7,955 nt of DNA from Lachnospiraceae bacterium UBA3632 (GCA_002373975.1 DFKZ01000047.1:1-7955), one strand, 5' to 3'. Numbered from the stretch's first letter, positions 1-6,394 are shown. The notes: generated from the sequence alone by a model not told the origin. Program-made: numbers and translations.

Positions 1-2
1 TA

Positions 3-101
3 GTTGTACTTATCGGTCTGGTCATTATTTTCAGAACGCAGATCCAGGAGGTCGTTAACAATATCTTTAAGAAGATCACAGACCGCACTGACAATTTCTG
101 A
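3..101 (+). CDS. Flp1-type (type IVb) pilin, C-terminal fragment
   Basis: Thirty-two codons run from the window edge to a TGA at 99-101. The peptide begins VVLIGLVIIFRTQIQEVVNN and continues with a short polar, basic tail. This is the hydrophobic helix of a small Flp/Flp1-type pilin followed by its amphipathic C-terminus. Such pilins are usually 50-70 residues, so roughly the last half is present and the leader peptide and cleavage site lie upstream. The subunit would polymerise into the Tad pilus after cleavage by the prepilin peptidase encoded at 2745-3215. It ends 21 bases before the DUF5702 gene, consistent with one operon. The identification rests on resemblance to Flp1-family tails and on the Tad context; the fragment alone is too short for certainty. 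Confidence 0.75.
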   Translation, partial: VVLIGLVIIFRTQIQEVVNNIFKKITDRTDNF

Positions 102-122
102 TCAATACGAGGAGGGGAGAAT

Positions 123-1739
123 ATGCCCGGGATGCCGGATAAGAACAAGACAAGAATAAACGGTTATATGACGGTATATCTAACCCTGACTATGACAGTT
201 CTCCTCTCCCTGTGTCTCACGCTTATTGAGGGGGCCAGAAGCAGCGCGATAAAGCTGGAATCCGAAATTGCGGTTTCGATAGCCTCTGACAGTATAATGG
301 CAGAATACAATCGTGAACTGTTCAGACAGTATAACATTTTTGCCATAGAGGATTCATATGGGACAGATCATGCGGCCATCAGTAATATCGACGAACACCT
401 GGCAAACTATATGACAAAGAATCTGTCGGGAGATGATATATTTCTGGGACGTTTTTTTTATCGGGATTTTCTCGGACTCAGCGTTGAAAATGCGAAAACG
501 GAAAAAGCGATGTATATTACGGACTATGACGGAAGAGTGTTTAAAAGAAGAGCATATGAAGTAATTAAGGATGATATAGGGCTGACAGCCATGAAAGAAC
601 TGGTGGAATATGCAAATGTCATAGAAGCGAGGGGATTTGATGATCAGGGACTTACCGACAGAATGTATGGTCTTCAGTCAGAATTAGACAGTGCGCAGAG
701 AAAAGCATGTGAAGAGAAGAAGAAAGAAGCCGAGGAAGCTAAAAAACGCAGGGAAGAAAAAGCCAGGGAGAGGGAGGCAGATAAGGCAGAACAGAAGGAA
801 GACGGTGAGGAGGGGGATGATAAACCGGAAGAAAGTGAAGCTTATGATGAACTTGACGAGGAAATATCGGAGGTTCATGAACCCTACAATCCTGCTTCGG
901 ATGCTATTGCCAGGATGAATCCGCTTCTGCTTTATCAATATGTGGAGAATGTGAATGATCTCTCCGAGAATATCATAAACACTTCGGAACTATTATCCGG
1001 TAGAAAGAGAGCGGGAAAGATAAGCACCGGAAACCTTGAGCTCGAAGAAGAGGGAATCGTCGAAACAGGGATAGAAAAGTTCGCATTCCGGGAGTATCTG
1101 ATGCGATATATGGGGAACTACCTTAATGTCGACAAAGAGGACGCACTCAGATATCAGATCGAATATGTGATCGGAGGGATGGATGCCGATATAGATAACC
1201 TGGTAGCAGTCGTAGGAATGATAAATGCAATCAGATTTGTAGAAAGCTATTTATACATTCAGGGGGATGACGAGAAGAAAGCGGGGGCGAAGGTTCTTGC
1301 CACAGTTATAGCAGTGTATACCTACACCGAAGAGTTTATAGATCAGTATACGGAGCTGATACTTCTTGTATGGGCATGCGCAGAAGCTCAGCACGATGTT
1401 AAATGTCTCCTGGCAGGCTCGAGAATCGAACCGTTTAAAAACTCGGATAACTGGTTTACTACGCTTCCGAATATTCTGGATCCGATCGCTATGGAGAATA
1501 CGGACGGCGATGAGAGTGGGCTCAGGTACGAAGATTTTCTTAGGACATTCATGCTGGTTCTTCCGGACAAGATCGTTACTACCAGAGCAATGGACATTAT
1601 TGAGTCCGATGTCAGGCTAACCGAAGGGAATAAGGAATTCAGGATGGATTCCTGCGTTGATACTGTGGAGCTGATGATCAGTACATACAGTAGTTTTGGT
1701 TATGAAAACAATTTTCGCGTCAGGAAGAGATATGAATAG
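123..1739 (+). CDS. DUF5702 domain protein of the Tad pilus locus
   Basis: A 538-residue protein with one N-terminal membrane segment (about residues 15-35, GYMTVYLTLTMTVLLSLCLT), followed by IEGAR and a mostly extracytoplasmic domain. The phrases SIMAEYNRELFRQYNIFAIE and, near residues 425-450, LLVWACAEAQHDVKCLLAG are what I associate with DUF5702, found in Tad loci of Lachnospiraceae. Its molecular role is unknown; it is probably a surface or assembly-associated component. Residues about 190-250 are a highly charged Lys/Glu/Arg run, probably coiled coil or disordered, and make the + strand very purine-rich at 700-850. Start choice: GGAGG at 111-115 sits 7 bases before the ATG at 123, whereas ATGs at codons 4 and 16 lack as good a site. 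The motif G-Y-M-T-V at 14-18 resembles the cleavage region of the neighbouring TadE-like proteins, but Tyr replaces the +5 Glu, so processing is uncertain. Confidence 0.82.
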   Translation: MPGMPDKNKTRINGYMTVYLTLTMTVLLSLCLTLIEGARSSAIKLESEIAVSIASDSIMAEYNRELFRQYNIFAIEDSYGTDHAAISNIDEHLANYMTKNLSGDDIFLGRFFYRDFLGLSVENAKTEKAMYITDYDGRVFKRRAYEVIKDDIGLTAMKELVEYANVIEARGFDDQGLTDRMYGLQSELDSAQRKACEEKKKEAEEAKKRREEKAREREADKAEQKEDGEEGDDKPEESEAYDELDEEISEVHEPYNPASDAIARMNPLLLYQYVENVNDLSENIINTSELLSGRKRAGKISTGNLELEEEGIVETGIEKFAFREYLMRYMGNYLNVDKEDALRYQIEYVIGGMDADIDNLVAVVGMINAIRFVESYLYIQGDDEKKAGAKVLATVIAVYTYTEEFIDQYTELILLVWACAEAQHDVKCLLAGSRIEPFKNSDNWFTTLPNILDPIAMENTDGDESGLRYEDFLRTFMLVLPDKIVTTRAMDIIESDVRLTEGNKEFRMDSCVDTVELMISTYSSFGYENNFRVRKRYE

Positions 1740-1824
1740 GCAGGTATCGGGTGCAGTAAAGCCTTCTTTACGGACGACGATAAGACCTTCTTCGGGGCGC
1801 AACAGGGTATTTGACAGCTATTAA
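1732..1824 (+). CDS. possible 30-residue basic small ORF
   Basis: The ORF starts with an ATG that overlaps the DUF5702 stop by 8 bases and stops (TAA 1822-1824) 10 bases before the TadE-like ATG, so it fills the gap almost exactly. Its ribosome binding site, AGGAAGAGAT directly before the ATG, is identical to the one before the fumarase beta gene at 7247. The peptide (MNRQVSGAVKPSLRTTIRPS and 10 more residues) is rich in Arg, Ser and Pro, has no membrane helix, and matches no family I recognise. Bases 1746-1770 of it are the left arm of a long inverted repeat, so the coding potential may be a by-product of that repeat. If translated, ribosomes would open the repeat arm and deliver initiation to the TadE-like gene, making it a leader-type coupling ORF. 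That role is inference. Confidence 0.35.
   Translation: MNRQVSGAVKPSLRTTIRPSSGRNRVFDSY
1746..1770 (+). repeat. inverted repeat, left arm
   Basis: The inner 18 bases, GCAGTAAAGCCTTCTTTA at 1753-1770, are an exact reverse complement of 1866-1883. Extending outward through 1746, 23 of 25 positions match, and the two mismatches (1747 and 1751) would be G-U pairs in RNA. The arm lies just after the DUF5702 stop, inside the 30-codon ORF. A match this long with only 95 bases between the arms is very unlikely by chance. Confidence 0.9.
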
Positions 1825-1834
1825 GGAAGATAAC

Positions 1835-2812
1835 ATGAAGTATTCTGCTATGATCATCAAATGTATAAAGAAGGCTTTACTGCATCCGGTAATGGGAAGC
1901 ATGACTGTGGAAACTTCAATTGTCCTGCCGCTTTTTCTCATTTTCTTTGTTAACCTGGCATCTTCCATAGAGATGATAAGACTGCACAGTAATCTGAGTT
2001 TTGCTCTATGGGATACGGGGAAAAAGATTTCCTATTATGGGGCATTCCTGTCGGATCCTTTAAAGACAATCGATAAAGCAGGACACAACCATGCATATAC
2101 CGGTGAGTCGGACTATATAACGGGAGATGAAAAAGAGAATGCGGACATATTAAGAACCGAACTGGGAGATCTGGTTGTCTCTTACACATTCATTAAGAAT
2201 AGAATATTTGAGAAACTGGGTAATGATTATCTGGAGAGTTCCCCGATAACGGAGGGAATCAGCTTTTGGGAAAGTGACCTTTTCAGGGACGATATAGTTG
2301 ATATAACAGCGACATATAAGGTCGCGCCTCCGATAATGCCGGAAGAGCTGATCAGCTTTCGCATGTTTAACAGATACTATGCTCATCTGTGGAACGGTTA
2401 CAATGTCAGTGGCGGGAGTAAGGACAAGGATAAAGACCGGATAGTATATATAACAAAAGACAGTGATGTGTACCATACTAACGTTAATTGTACGTACCTG
2501 AAGCTTTCTGTCAGGCCGACAGCGTATACTTCTCTAAAAGAGGAGAGAAATGCTGATGGCGGTAAGTATGGAAGATGCCTTATATGTTCACTGGGTACTC
2601 CGCCACCGGTGGTATACATCTGCGATGAAGGAGGTAAATATCATTACTCAAGAAACTGCTTTACGCTTAGAAGAAGTTATTCCGCGGTTTCTCTTAGATC
2701 GGTGATCAATACACACAGACCATGCAGCAGATGCGGAGGAAGCCATGCCTTACTTGATATACATTTTGAAAATCGGAATCATTATATTGCTTATTCCGGC
2801 ATCGCTGCGTGA
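1835..2812 (+). CDS. TadE-like pseudopilin with tandem cysteine-rich C-terminal modules
   Basis: A 325-residue protein starting at the ATG at 1835, preceded by AAGGAAGA at 1823-1830. An in-frame TTG at 1811 would add 8 residues but lacks a comparable site. A basic leader ends in HPVMG, followed by SMTVETSIVLPLFLIFFVNL, the TadE pattern of G|xxTVE plus a hydrophobic helix. Cleavage after Gly21 is predicted. Residues about 45-190 resemble the usual extracytoplasmic TadE-like body. The C-terminus is unusual for TadE: two modules, V-Y-I...Y-H-x4-C...C-x-x-C, with His214/Cys219/Cys248/Cys251 and His270/Cys275/Cys297/Cys300. These look like small Zn-binding modules, although disulfides are possible outside the cell. 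The last 22 codons overlap the start of the prepilin peptidase gene. It probably acts as a minor pilin or assembly factor at the cell surface. Confidence 0.85.
   Translation: MKYSAMIIKCIKKALLHPVMGSMTVETSIVLPLFLIFFVNLASSIEMIRLHSNLSFALWDTGKKISYYGAFLSDPLKTIDKAGHNHAYTGESDYITGDEKENADILRTELGDLVVSYTFIKNRIFEKLGNDYLESSPITEGISFWESDLFRDDIVDITATYKVAPPIMPEELISFRMFNRYYAHLWNGYNVSGGSKDKDKDRIVYITKDSDVYHTNVNCTYLKLSVRPTAYTSLKEERNADGGKYGRCLICSLGTPPPVVYICDEGGKYHYSRNCFTLRRSYSAVSLRSVINTHRPCSRCGGSHALLDIHFENRNHYIAYSGIAA
1866..1890 (-). repeat. inverted repeat, right arm
   Basis: Reverse-complement partner of 1746-1770. It lies inside the TadE-like gene and covers about codons 11-19 (I-K-K-A-L-L-H-P-V), just before the predicted pseudopilin cleavage site. 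The 95-base interval contains that gene's ribosome binding site (AAGGAAGA, 1823-1830) and ATG (1835). Pairing of the arms in the mRNA would therefore close a long stem around the initiation region. Confidence 0.9.
2444..2734 (+). repeat. tandem YH...NC...CxxC protein repeat
   Basis: Two copies of a module within the TadE-like protein, offset by exactly 56 residues at their start: VYITKDSDVYHTNVNC (residues 204-219) and VYICDEGGKYHYSRNC (260-275). Aligned identities include Val, Tyr, Ile, Tyr-His, Asn and Cys. Each ends in C-x-x-C (CLIC at 248-251, CSRC at 297-300). The second copy is shorter between the first Cys and the CxxC. The four-ligand pattern (His plus three Cys, or four with partners) is reminiscent of Ada-like metal-binding modules appended to other bacterial proteins. 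Confidence 0.8.
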
Positions 2813-3215
2813 TCTGTCGGAAAGGAAGGTCCCGTTTTTGTATCTTGTCTTAGCCGGAATACTATCTGTCTCTCAAGTGATCATAAAACTGCTTTCAGGC
2901 GGAGGCCCGGGAGTAATGATAACAGCTGCGCTTGGAATTCTGCCGGGACTTGCGTTCTGTGTGATCGGCTGGTTTTCAAAGAAGGCGGGAATGGCTGATG
3001 GGATCATTCTGGGTATTCTGGGCTTATCCGAGAACTATGTATGCGGAATATTTGTATTGTGTACCGGGTCGATCCTTTTGTCATTTTTGTCGATAACGCT
3101 CCTTATCGCAAAAAAGGTAAATCGCAGGACGCAAATGCCGTTTGTCCCGTTTCTTGAAGGCGGATATATACTATGGTTCATATTAAATGCTGTGAAAGGA
3201 GTGGTACATGGATAG
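2745..3215 (+). CDS. Tad-type prepilin peptidase (A24 family, TadV/CpaA-like)
   Basis: A 156-residue polytopic membrane protein and an aspartate protease that removes the leader from prepilins and pseudopilins on the cytoplasmic face. The two catalytic aspartates expected in A24 peptidases are visible: Asp23 in SLRDLSERKVP, after the first helix, and Asp85 in GMADG, corresponding to the G-x-G-D region. A further typical MPFVPFLEGG loop lies at 131-140. The short length, without the N-methylase/zinc N-terminal domain of PilD, is usual for Tad systems. The middle residue of GxGD is Ala here, a tolerable variation. GGAGGA at 2735-2740 precedes the ATG closely. The gene starts 68 bases inside the preceding TadE-like gene and overlaps the next by 8 bases, indicating translational coupling. 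Its likely substrates are Flp1 and both TadE-like proteins. Confidence 0.9.
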   Translation: MPYLIYILKIGIIILLIPASLRDLSERKVPFLYLVLAGILSVSQVIIKLLSGGGPGVMITAALGILPGLAFCVIGWFSKKAGMADGIILGILGLSENYVCGIFVLCTGSILLSFLSITLLIAKKVNRRTQMPFVPFLEGGYILWFILNAVKGVVHG

Positions 3216-3663
3216 GTTCAGGGATATGGAAAGGGGGTACTTTACGGTAGAGGCGGCTATGATATTCCCGTTTGTTATGGGAGTGATACTTTTGGTGATT
3301 TATATGTGGTTCTTTCAATATGACAGATGTCTTATGGAGCAGGACTATGCGCTTATTACCGTGCTTGGTACGGAGAAACAGGGCTTAAGTCCGGAGGAGA
3401 GAGTAGAGCATATCCGGAAGCTGATATCGGGCTTATATACGGATGAATATTACGCATGGAGGATGGTCAATCCGGAAATCAGTGTTGAAAAGGGAAAAGT
3501 CAGAATGAAGATAGAGGGTTCTTTGGAATTTCCCTTTTACGGGTTCAGTTTTTGGAGTGATGATAACATCTGGGAATCAGGGGCCAGGAGGGAAGGAACC
3601 GTAATAGATAAAGCCTTTGGACTGAGAACATTCAGAAAAATAAAGAGTTTTACAGGATTATAA
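3208..3663 (+). CDS. TadE-like pseudopilin (short form)
   Basis: A 151-residue protein. Its N-terminus, MDRFRDMERGYFTVEAAMIF, continues with a hydrophobic segment to about residue 33. RG|YFTVEAA is the TadE/pseudopilin type of cleavage region (Gly10, Glu at +5). The rest is a compact predicted extracytoplasmic domain without cysteine-rich modules, ending in a basic stretch (FGLRTFRKIKSF). It is presumably a minor pilin or assembly factor matured by the peptidase encoded immediately upstream, with which it overlaps by 8 bases. AAAGGAG at 3195-3201 fits the ATG at 3208. Compared with the other TadE-like protein it lacks the long leader and the C-terminal modules, so the two are probably not interchangeable. 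Confidence 0.85.
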   Translation: MDRFRDMERGYFTVEAAMIFPFVMGVILLVIYMWFFQYDRCLMEQDYALITVLGTEKQGLSPEERVEHIRKLISGLYTDEYYAWRMVNPEISVEKGKVRMKIEGSLEFPFYGFSFWSDDNIWESGARREGTVIDKAFGLRTFRKIKSFTGL

Positions 3664-3673
3664 AGGGGGTAAA

Positions 3674-4867
3674 ATGCTAGAAACAGAGTATTTGAAAAGT
3701 ATGAATCTGAATTATGAGAGGATCAAACTGGACGGGAAACCGGAAGAAAGGAGATATCAGTATTGTATCCTGAGCAGGGGCGGGATAAGAGGTCTTCTTG
3801 ACTGTAGTCTGAGATTCATTAACGGAGATGCTTTTTTGTATTATGATATCACTTCCAAACAAAGTATTTCGAAAATGTTCTATAACAAAAAAACGGTGGA
3901 TCGGGAATGGGTCAAGGATTTTGTGTGGAATCTAAACAGGATTCAACAGGAAGCAAGCCGCTTTCTTCTGGATGATAAGAGCATCATCTGGTTTCCGGAG
4001 CAGGTTTATCGTGATATCGAGGACAGCAGATGGAATTTTATTTATTATCCTTACTATGATGGAGAGAATGGGTTCAGGCAGTTCCTTGAATTTGTCATTG
4101 AAAAGCTGGATTATGATGATGAACTTCTTGTAGAGTGTGTCTACAGAATGTACGAACAGTACGAAGATATGGGTGACACCTATATAAGGGATAAGATATT
4201 CCGGGATGTTCAGGTGTTGGATGAGATTCCGAACGATTGTCCTAATGGAACAGAGAGGAAAGGAAAGGAATCCGGGGAAGATGTTGATGACATTGAACCA
4301 CTGCAGTCTGAGGTCCTTGAAGTGAAGCCGGAGATCAAACAAAAAACAAAAAGGCAAAAAACGAACGAAAAGAGAGGGCTTCTTTCTTTTCTCGAGGGAG
4401 CTAAGAGAAAGGACAAGGCCGAAAGAGGGAGGATCAAGCAGGAAAATCTCTACGCGATGGAATATGGAAGAGACCTTTCTTTAGTTGCGGAGGAGCCGGT
4501 ATCTTATGATGATGAGCAGGAGGATGAAGCTGAATATGGTCGGACTGTATATCTGGAAAATGTAGCTGAAGCCAAAGAAACAAAGAGAAGGTTATACGAC
4601 GAAGAAGGTACGGTTCTGGCTGTTTTAGATGACACTCCTCTTGTTATCGGAAAGAAAAAAGAGGAAGCTGATGTGGTGATAGATAATCGAATGGTGAGCA
4701 GGATCCATGCAAGAGTATTCAAAGAAGATGGGGAATATATGATAGAAGATCTTAATTCCACAAATGGGACATTTAAAAACGGCTTGAGACTAAAACCCTA
4801 TGAGAAGAGAAGGCTGATGGAGGGCGACGAGATCAGACTGGGTAGTTTCAATATATTATTTAGGTAA
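3674..4867 (+). CDS. DUF6382 and FHA domain protein of the Tad locus
   Basis: A 397-residue protein, probably cytoplasmic since no membrane helix or signal is visible. Residues about 1-185 match my recollection of DUF6382 (ILSRGGIRGLLDCSLRFING, aromatic-rich YYDITSKQSI, WFPEQVYRDI). Residues about 190-310 are a charged, probably disordered linker. Residues about 322-397 are an FHA domain: Ser342-x-x-His345 (VSRIHA), then NSTNGTFKNG at 361-370. FHA domains bind phosphothreonine peptides, so this protein probably ties pilus assembly to Ser/Thr kinase signalling. Oddity: the usual Gly-Arg of strand 3 is Gly326-Lys327 (VIGKKK), conservative but possibly altering phosphate binding. An acidic stretch followed by EYGRTVYLE (Thr291) precedes the FHA domain and could be an internal phospho-ligand. 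AAAGGGGGT at 3662-3670 gives the start; the gene follows the preceding stop by 10 bases. Confidence 0.88.
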   Translation: MLETEYLKSMNLNYERIKLDGKPEERRYQYCILSRGGIRGLLDCSLRFINGDAFLYYDITSKQSISKMFYNKKTVDREWVKDFVWNLNRIQQEASRFLLDDKSIIWFPEQVYRDIEDSRWNFIYYPYYDGENGFRQFLEFVIEKLDYDDELLVECVYRMYEQYEDMGDTYIRDKIFRDVQVLDEIPNDCPNGTERKGKESGEDVDDIEPLQSEVLEVKPEIKQKTKRQKTNEKRGLLSFLEGAKRKDKAERGRIKQENLYAMEYGRDLSLVAEEPVSYDDEQEDEAEYGRTVYLENVAEAKETKRRLYDEEGTVLAVLDDTPLVIGKKKEEADVVIDNRMVSRIHARVFKEDGEYMIEDLNSTNGTFKNGLRLKPYEKRRLMEGDEIRLGSFNILFR

Positions 4868-4892
4868 TTGTGATAACCGGGTGGTTTATGAT
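4864..4892 (+). promoter_or_regulatory. candidate promoter for the SCP2/HIT/fumarase cluster
   Basis: TATGAT at 4887-4892 is a good -10 box in the 66-base gap after the FHA gene. With a 17-base spacer the -35 would be GTAATT at 4864-4869, a poor match; TTGTGA at 4868-4873 is better but only 13 bases away. Transcription would begin near 4899, followed by a small possible hairpin (GAGT-GAT-ACTC, about 4908-4918). No terminator is visible between the FHA gene and this site, so read-through from the Tad operon remains possible. Confidence 0.4.
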
Positions 4893-4933
4893 AAAATAGA
4901 AAGGTCCGAGTGATACTCTATGGAGGATAAACC

Positions 4934-5923
4934 ATGAATGTTAATGTATATTATGGCGGAAGGGGACGGATAGATGATCCTACTCTGACGGTGATAGGCA
5001 AAATACAGGATGTTCTTGAGGAACTGCGGGTTAAGGTAACCAGATATAATCTCTATGAGTATAAGAACACTATACCGACATTGCCTCAGACTCTTGGAGA
5101 TGCGGATGCGATCATTCTGGCATCAACGGTAGAATGGTTTGGAGTCGGCGGTTATATGCAACTGTTTTTGGACGCCTGCTGGGAGTTTGGCGACAAGGAA
5201 AGAATATCTCAGATTTACATGATGCCTGTTGTCATATCCCGCACATATGGTGAAAGAGAAGCCAAGCTTGATCTCGATATCGCATGGGAAATTCTGGGCG
5301 GTAAGCCTTGCAGCGGTATTTGCGGATATATTCAGAATGCGGTTGAGCTGGAGCTAAATCCCAATTACGTTGAGTTGGTGGAAAAGAAAGCTGAGAATCT
5401 ATACAGGACCGTAAGTCAGAAGATTGCGTACTTACCGGCCAGCAACAAGATAATAAAGCAAAAGGTGGCGTTTCCCAGGGTAGAGAATCTTTCGCCCGAG
5501 GAGTCAGCTCAATTGTCCCAATATGTTACGGATGACAATTATGTACAGACTCAGAAGCAGGATATTCAGGAGCTGACGTCAATATACAGAGATCAGATAG
5601 GAAAAGACCAGGGTGCCATGTCCGAGGAATATATCGGCGAGATAAGGAGAGCATTTAAAGCGGAAGCCGGAGTGGCAGGTTCGTACGTTATTAAGATGGA
5701 AGGATCCGATAAGGATCTTGTTATACGCGTAAGTGCGGCAGGAATGACCTGTGAATATGGCAGTCTTGAAAAAACTGATGTGGAAATGGAAACAACCAAG
5801 TCAGTTATGAATGATATAATTGCTGGCCGGATGACTTTTCAAAGGGCATTCATGTCAGGCTCTATGAAAATGAAGGGCGACTTCAGAATACTTTGTGCAC
5901 TCGACCAGGTCCTGCACTTTTAG
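4934..5923 (+). CDS. flavodoxin-like and SCP2 sterol-carrier two-domain protein
   Basis: A 329-residue protein. Residues 1 to about 165 look like a flavodoxin/NADPH-dependent FMN-reductase fold: an opening beta strand (MNVNVYYGG), DADAIILASTVEWFGVGGYM at 56-75 as a nucleotide-loop-like region, and MMPVVISRTYGERE at 96-109. Residues about 230-329 resemble an SCP2 lipid-binding domain, ending in the characteristic G-x-M-x-x-x-GD stretch (SGSMKMKGDFRILCALDQVL). The combination suggests a redox protein with a hydrophobic ligand pocket, but no substrate can be named. I see no membrane segment. GGAGG at 4922-4926 is 7 bases before the ATG. The N-terminal loop lacks an obvious classic phosphate-binding pattern such as T/S-x-T-G-x-T, so FMN binding is likely but unproven. 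Confidence 0.8.
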   Translation: MNVNVYYGGRGRIDDPTLTVIGKIQDVLEELRVKVTRYNLYEYKNTIPTLPQTLGDADAIILASTVEWFGVGGYMQLFLDACWEFGDKERISQIYMMPVVISRTYGEREAKLDLDIAWEILGGKPCSGICGYIQNAVELELNPNYVELVEKKAENLYRTVSQKIAYLPASNKIIKQKVAFPRVENLSPEESAQLSQYVTDDNYVQTQKQDIQELTSIYRDQIGKDQGAMSEEYIGEIRRAFKAEAGVAGSYVIKMEGSDKDLVIRVSAAGMTCEYGSLEKTDVEMETTKSVMNDIIAGRMTFQRAFMSGSMKMKGDFRILCALDQVLHF

Positions 5924-5971
5924 GCCGTGTCGAAAAGAATGATCAGTAATATCATGGAGGAATGTGAGACA

Positions 5972-6379
5972 ATGAAGAAAGACGACTGCATTTTCTGTAA
6001 GCTGGCAAATGGACAGATACCAACAAATACGGTATATGAGGATGAGGATTTCAGGGCGATCCTTGATATGGGACCCGCTACTAAAGGTCACACTCTCATT
6101 ATTCCCAAGGAACATGCTGACAATCTCTATGAACTTCCCGATGATACTGCCGGAAAGGCCATGAAGCTTGCCAAGAAGCTGGGAGAACGTATGGTTGAGA
6201 GACTGGAGGCAGACGGATTAAACATAGTACAGAACAACGGAGAGACAGCCGGCCAGACAGTTATGCACTTCCATATTCACGTTATTCCCAGATACAAAGA
6301 TGACGGGCAGAAGATAGGATGGAAGCCGGGTTCACCCTCCCAGGAAGAACTTGAGTCACTTTGCAATAAACTCAAATAA
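5972..6379 (+). CDS. HIT family (histidine triad) nucleotide hydrolase/transferase
   Basis: A 135-residue cytoplasmic protein of the Hint-like HIT group, which hydrolyses nucleoside phosphoramidates or related nucleotide conjugates. The triad is clear: His99-Phe-His101-Ile-His103-Val-Ile (MHFHIHVIPRY). The N-terminal CIFCKLANGQIPTNTVYEDE is the usual HIT opening, and Cys6, Cys9, His48 and the first triad His could form a Zn site, as in other CxxC members. Start choice: the ATG at 5972 gives the standard MKKDDCIFC beginning, with GGAGG at 5956-5960. An in-frame GTG at 5927 would add 15 unconserved residues and cross the ribosome binding site, so it is rejected. The gene is 48 bases after the SCP2 gene and 15 bases before fumarase alpha, so co-transcription is likely. 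Confidence 0.93.
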   Translation: MKKDDCIFCKLANGQIPTNTVYEDEDFRAILDMGPATKGHTLIIPKEHADNLYELPDDTAGKAMKLAKKLGERMVERLEADGLNIVQNNGETAGQTVMHFHIHVIPRYKDDGQKIGWKPGSPSQEELESLCNKLK

Positions 6380-6394
6380 CACGGGGTTATTTCG

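Noticed and set aside
684..938. Minus-strand and alternate plus-strand ORFs over the charged part of the DUF5702 gene
   Set aside because: Low-complexity purine-rich DNA gives open frames of Phe/Leu or Arg/Lys runs; these are compositional shadows.
1811..1834. TTG start extending the TadE-like protein by 8 residues
   Set aside because: The ATG at 1835 has AAGGAAGA at the right distance, whereas the TTG has no such site.
4868..4890. AACC-GGGT-GGTT as a terminator after the FHA gene
   Set aside because: The stem is only 4 pairs and no U-run follows; not credible as an intrinsic terminator.
5939..5955. ATGAT/ATCAT small hairpin before the HIT gene
   Set aside because: Five weak pairs with no context; expected by chance in AT-rich spacer.
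5927..5971. GTG start extending the HIT protein by 15 residues
   Set aside because: The extension would contain the GGAGG that serves the ATG at 5972, and HIT proteins begin with the MKKDDCIFC-type sequence.
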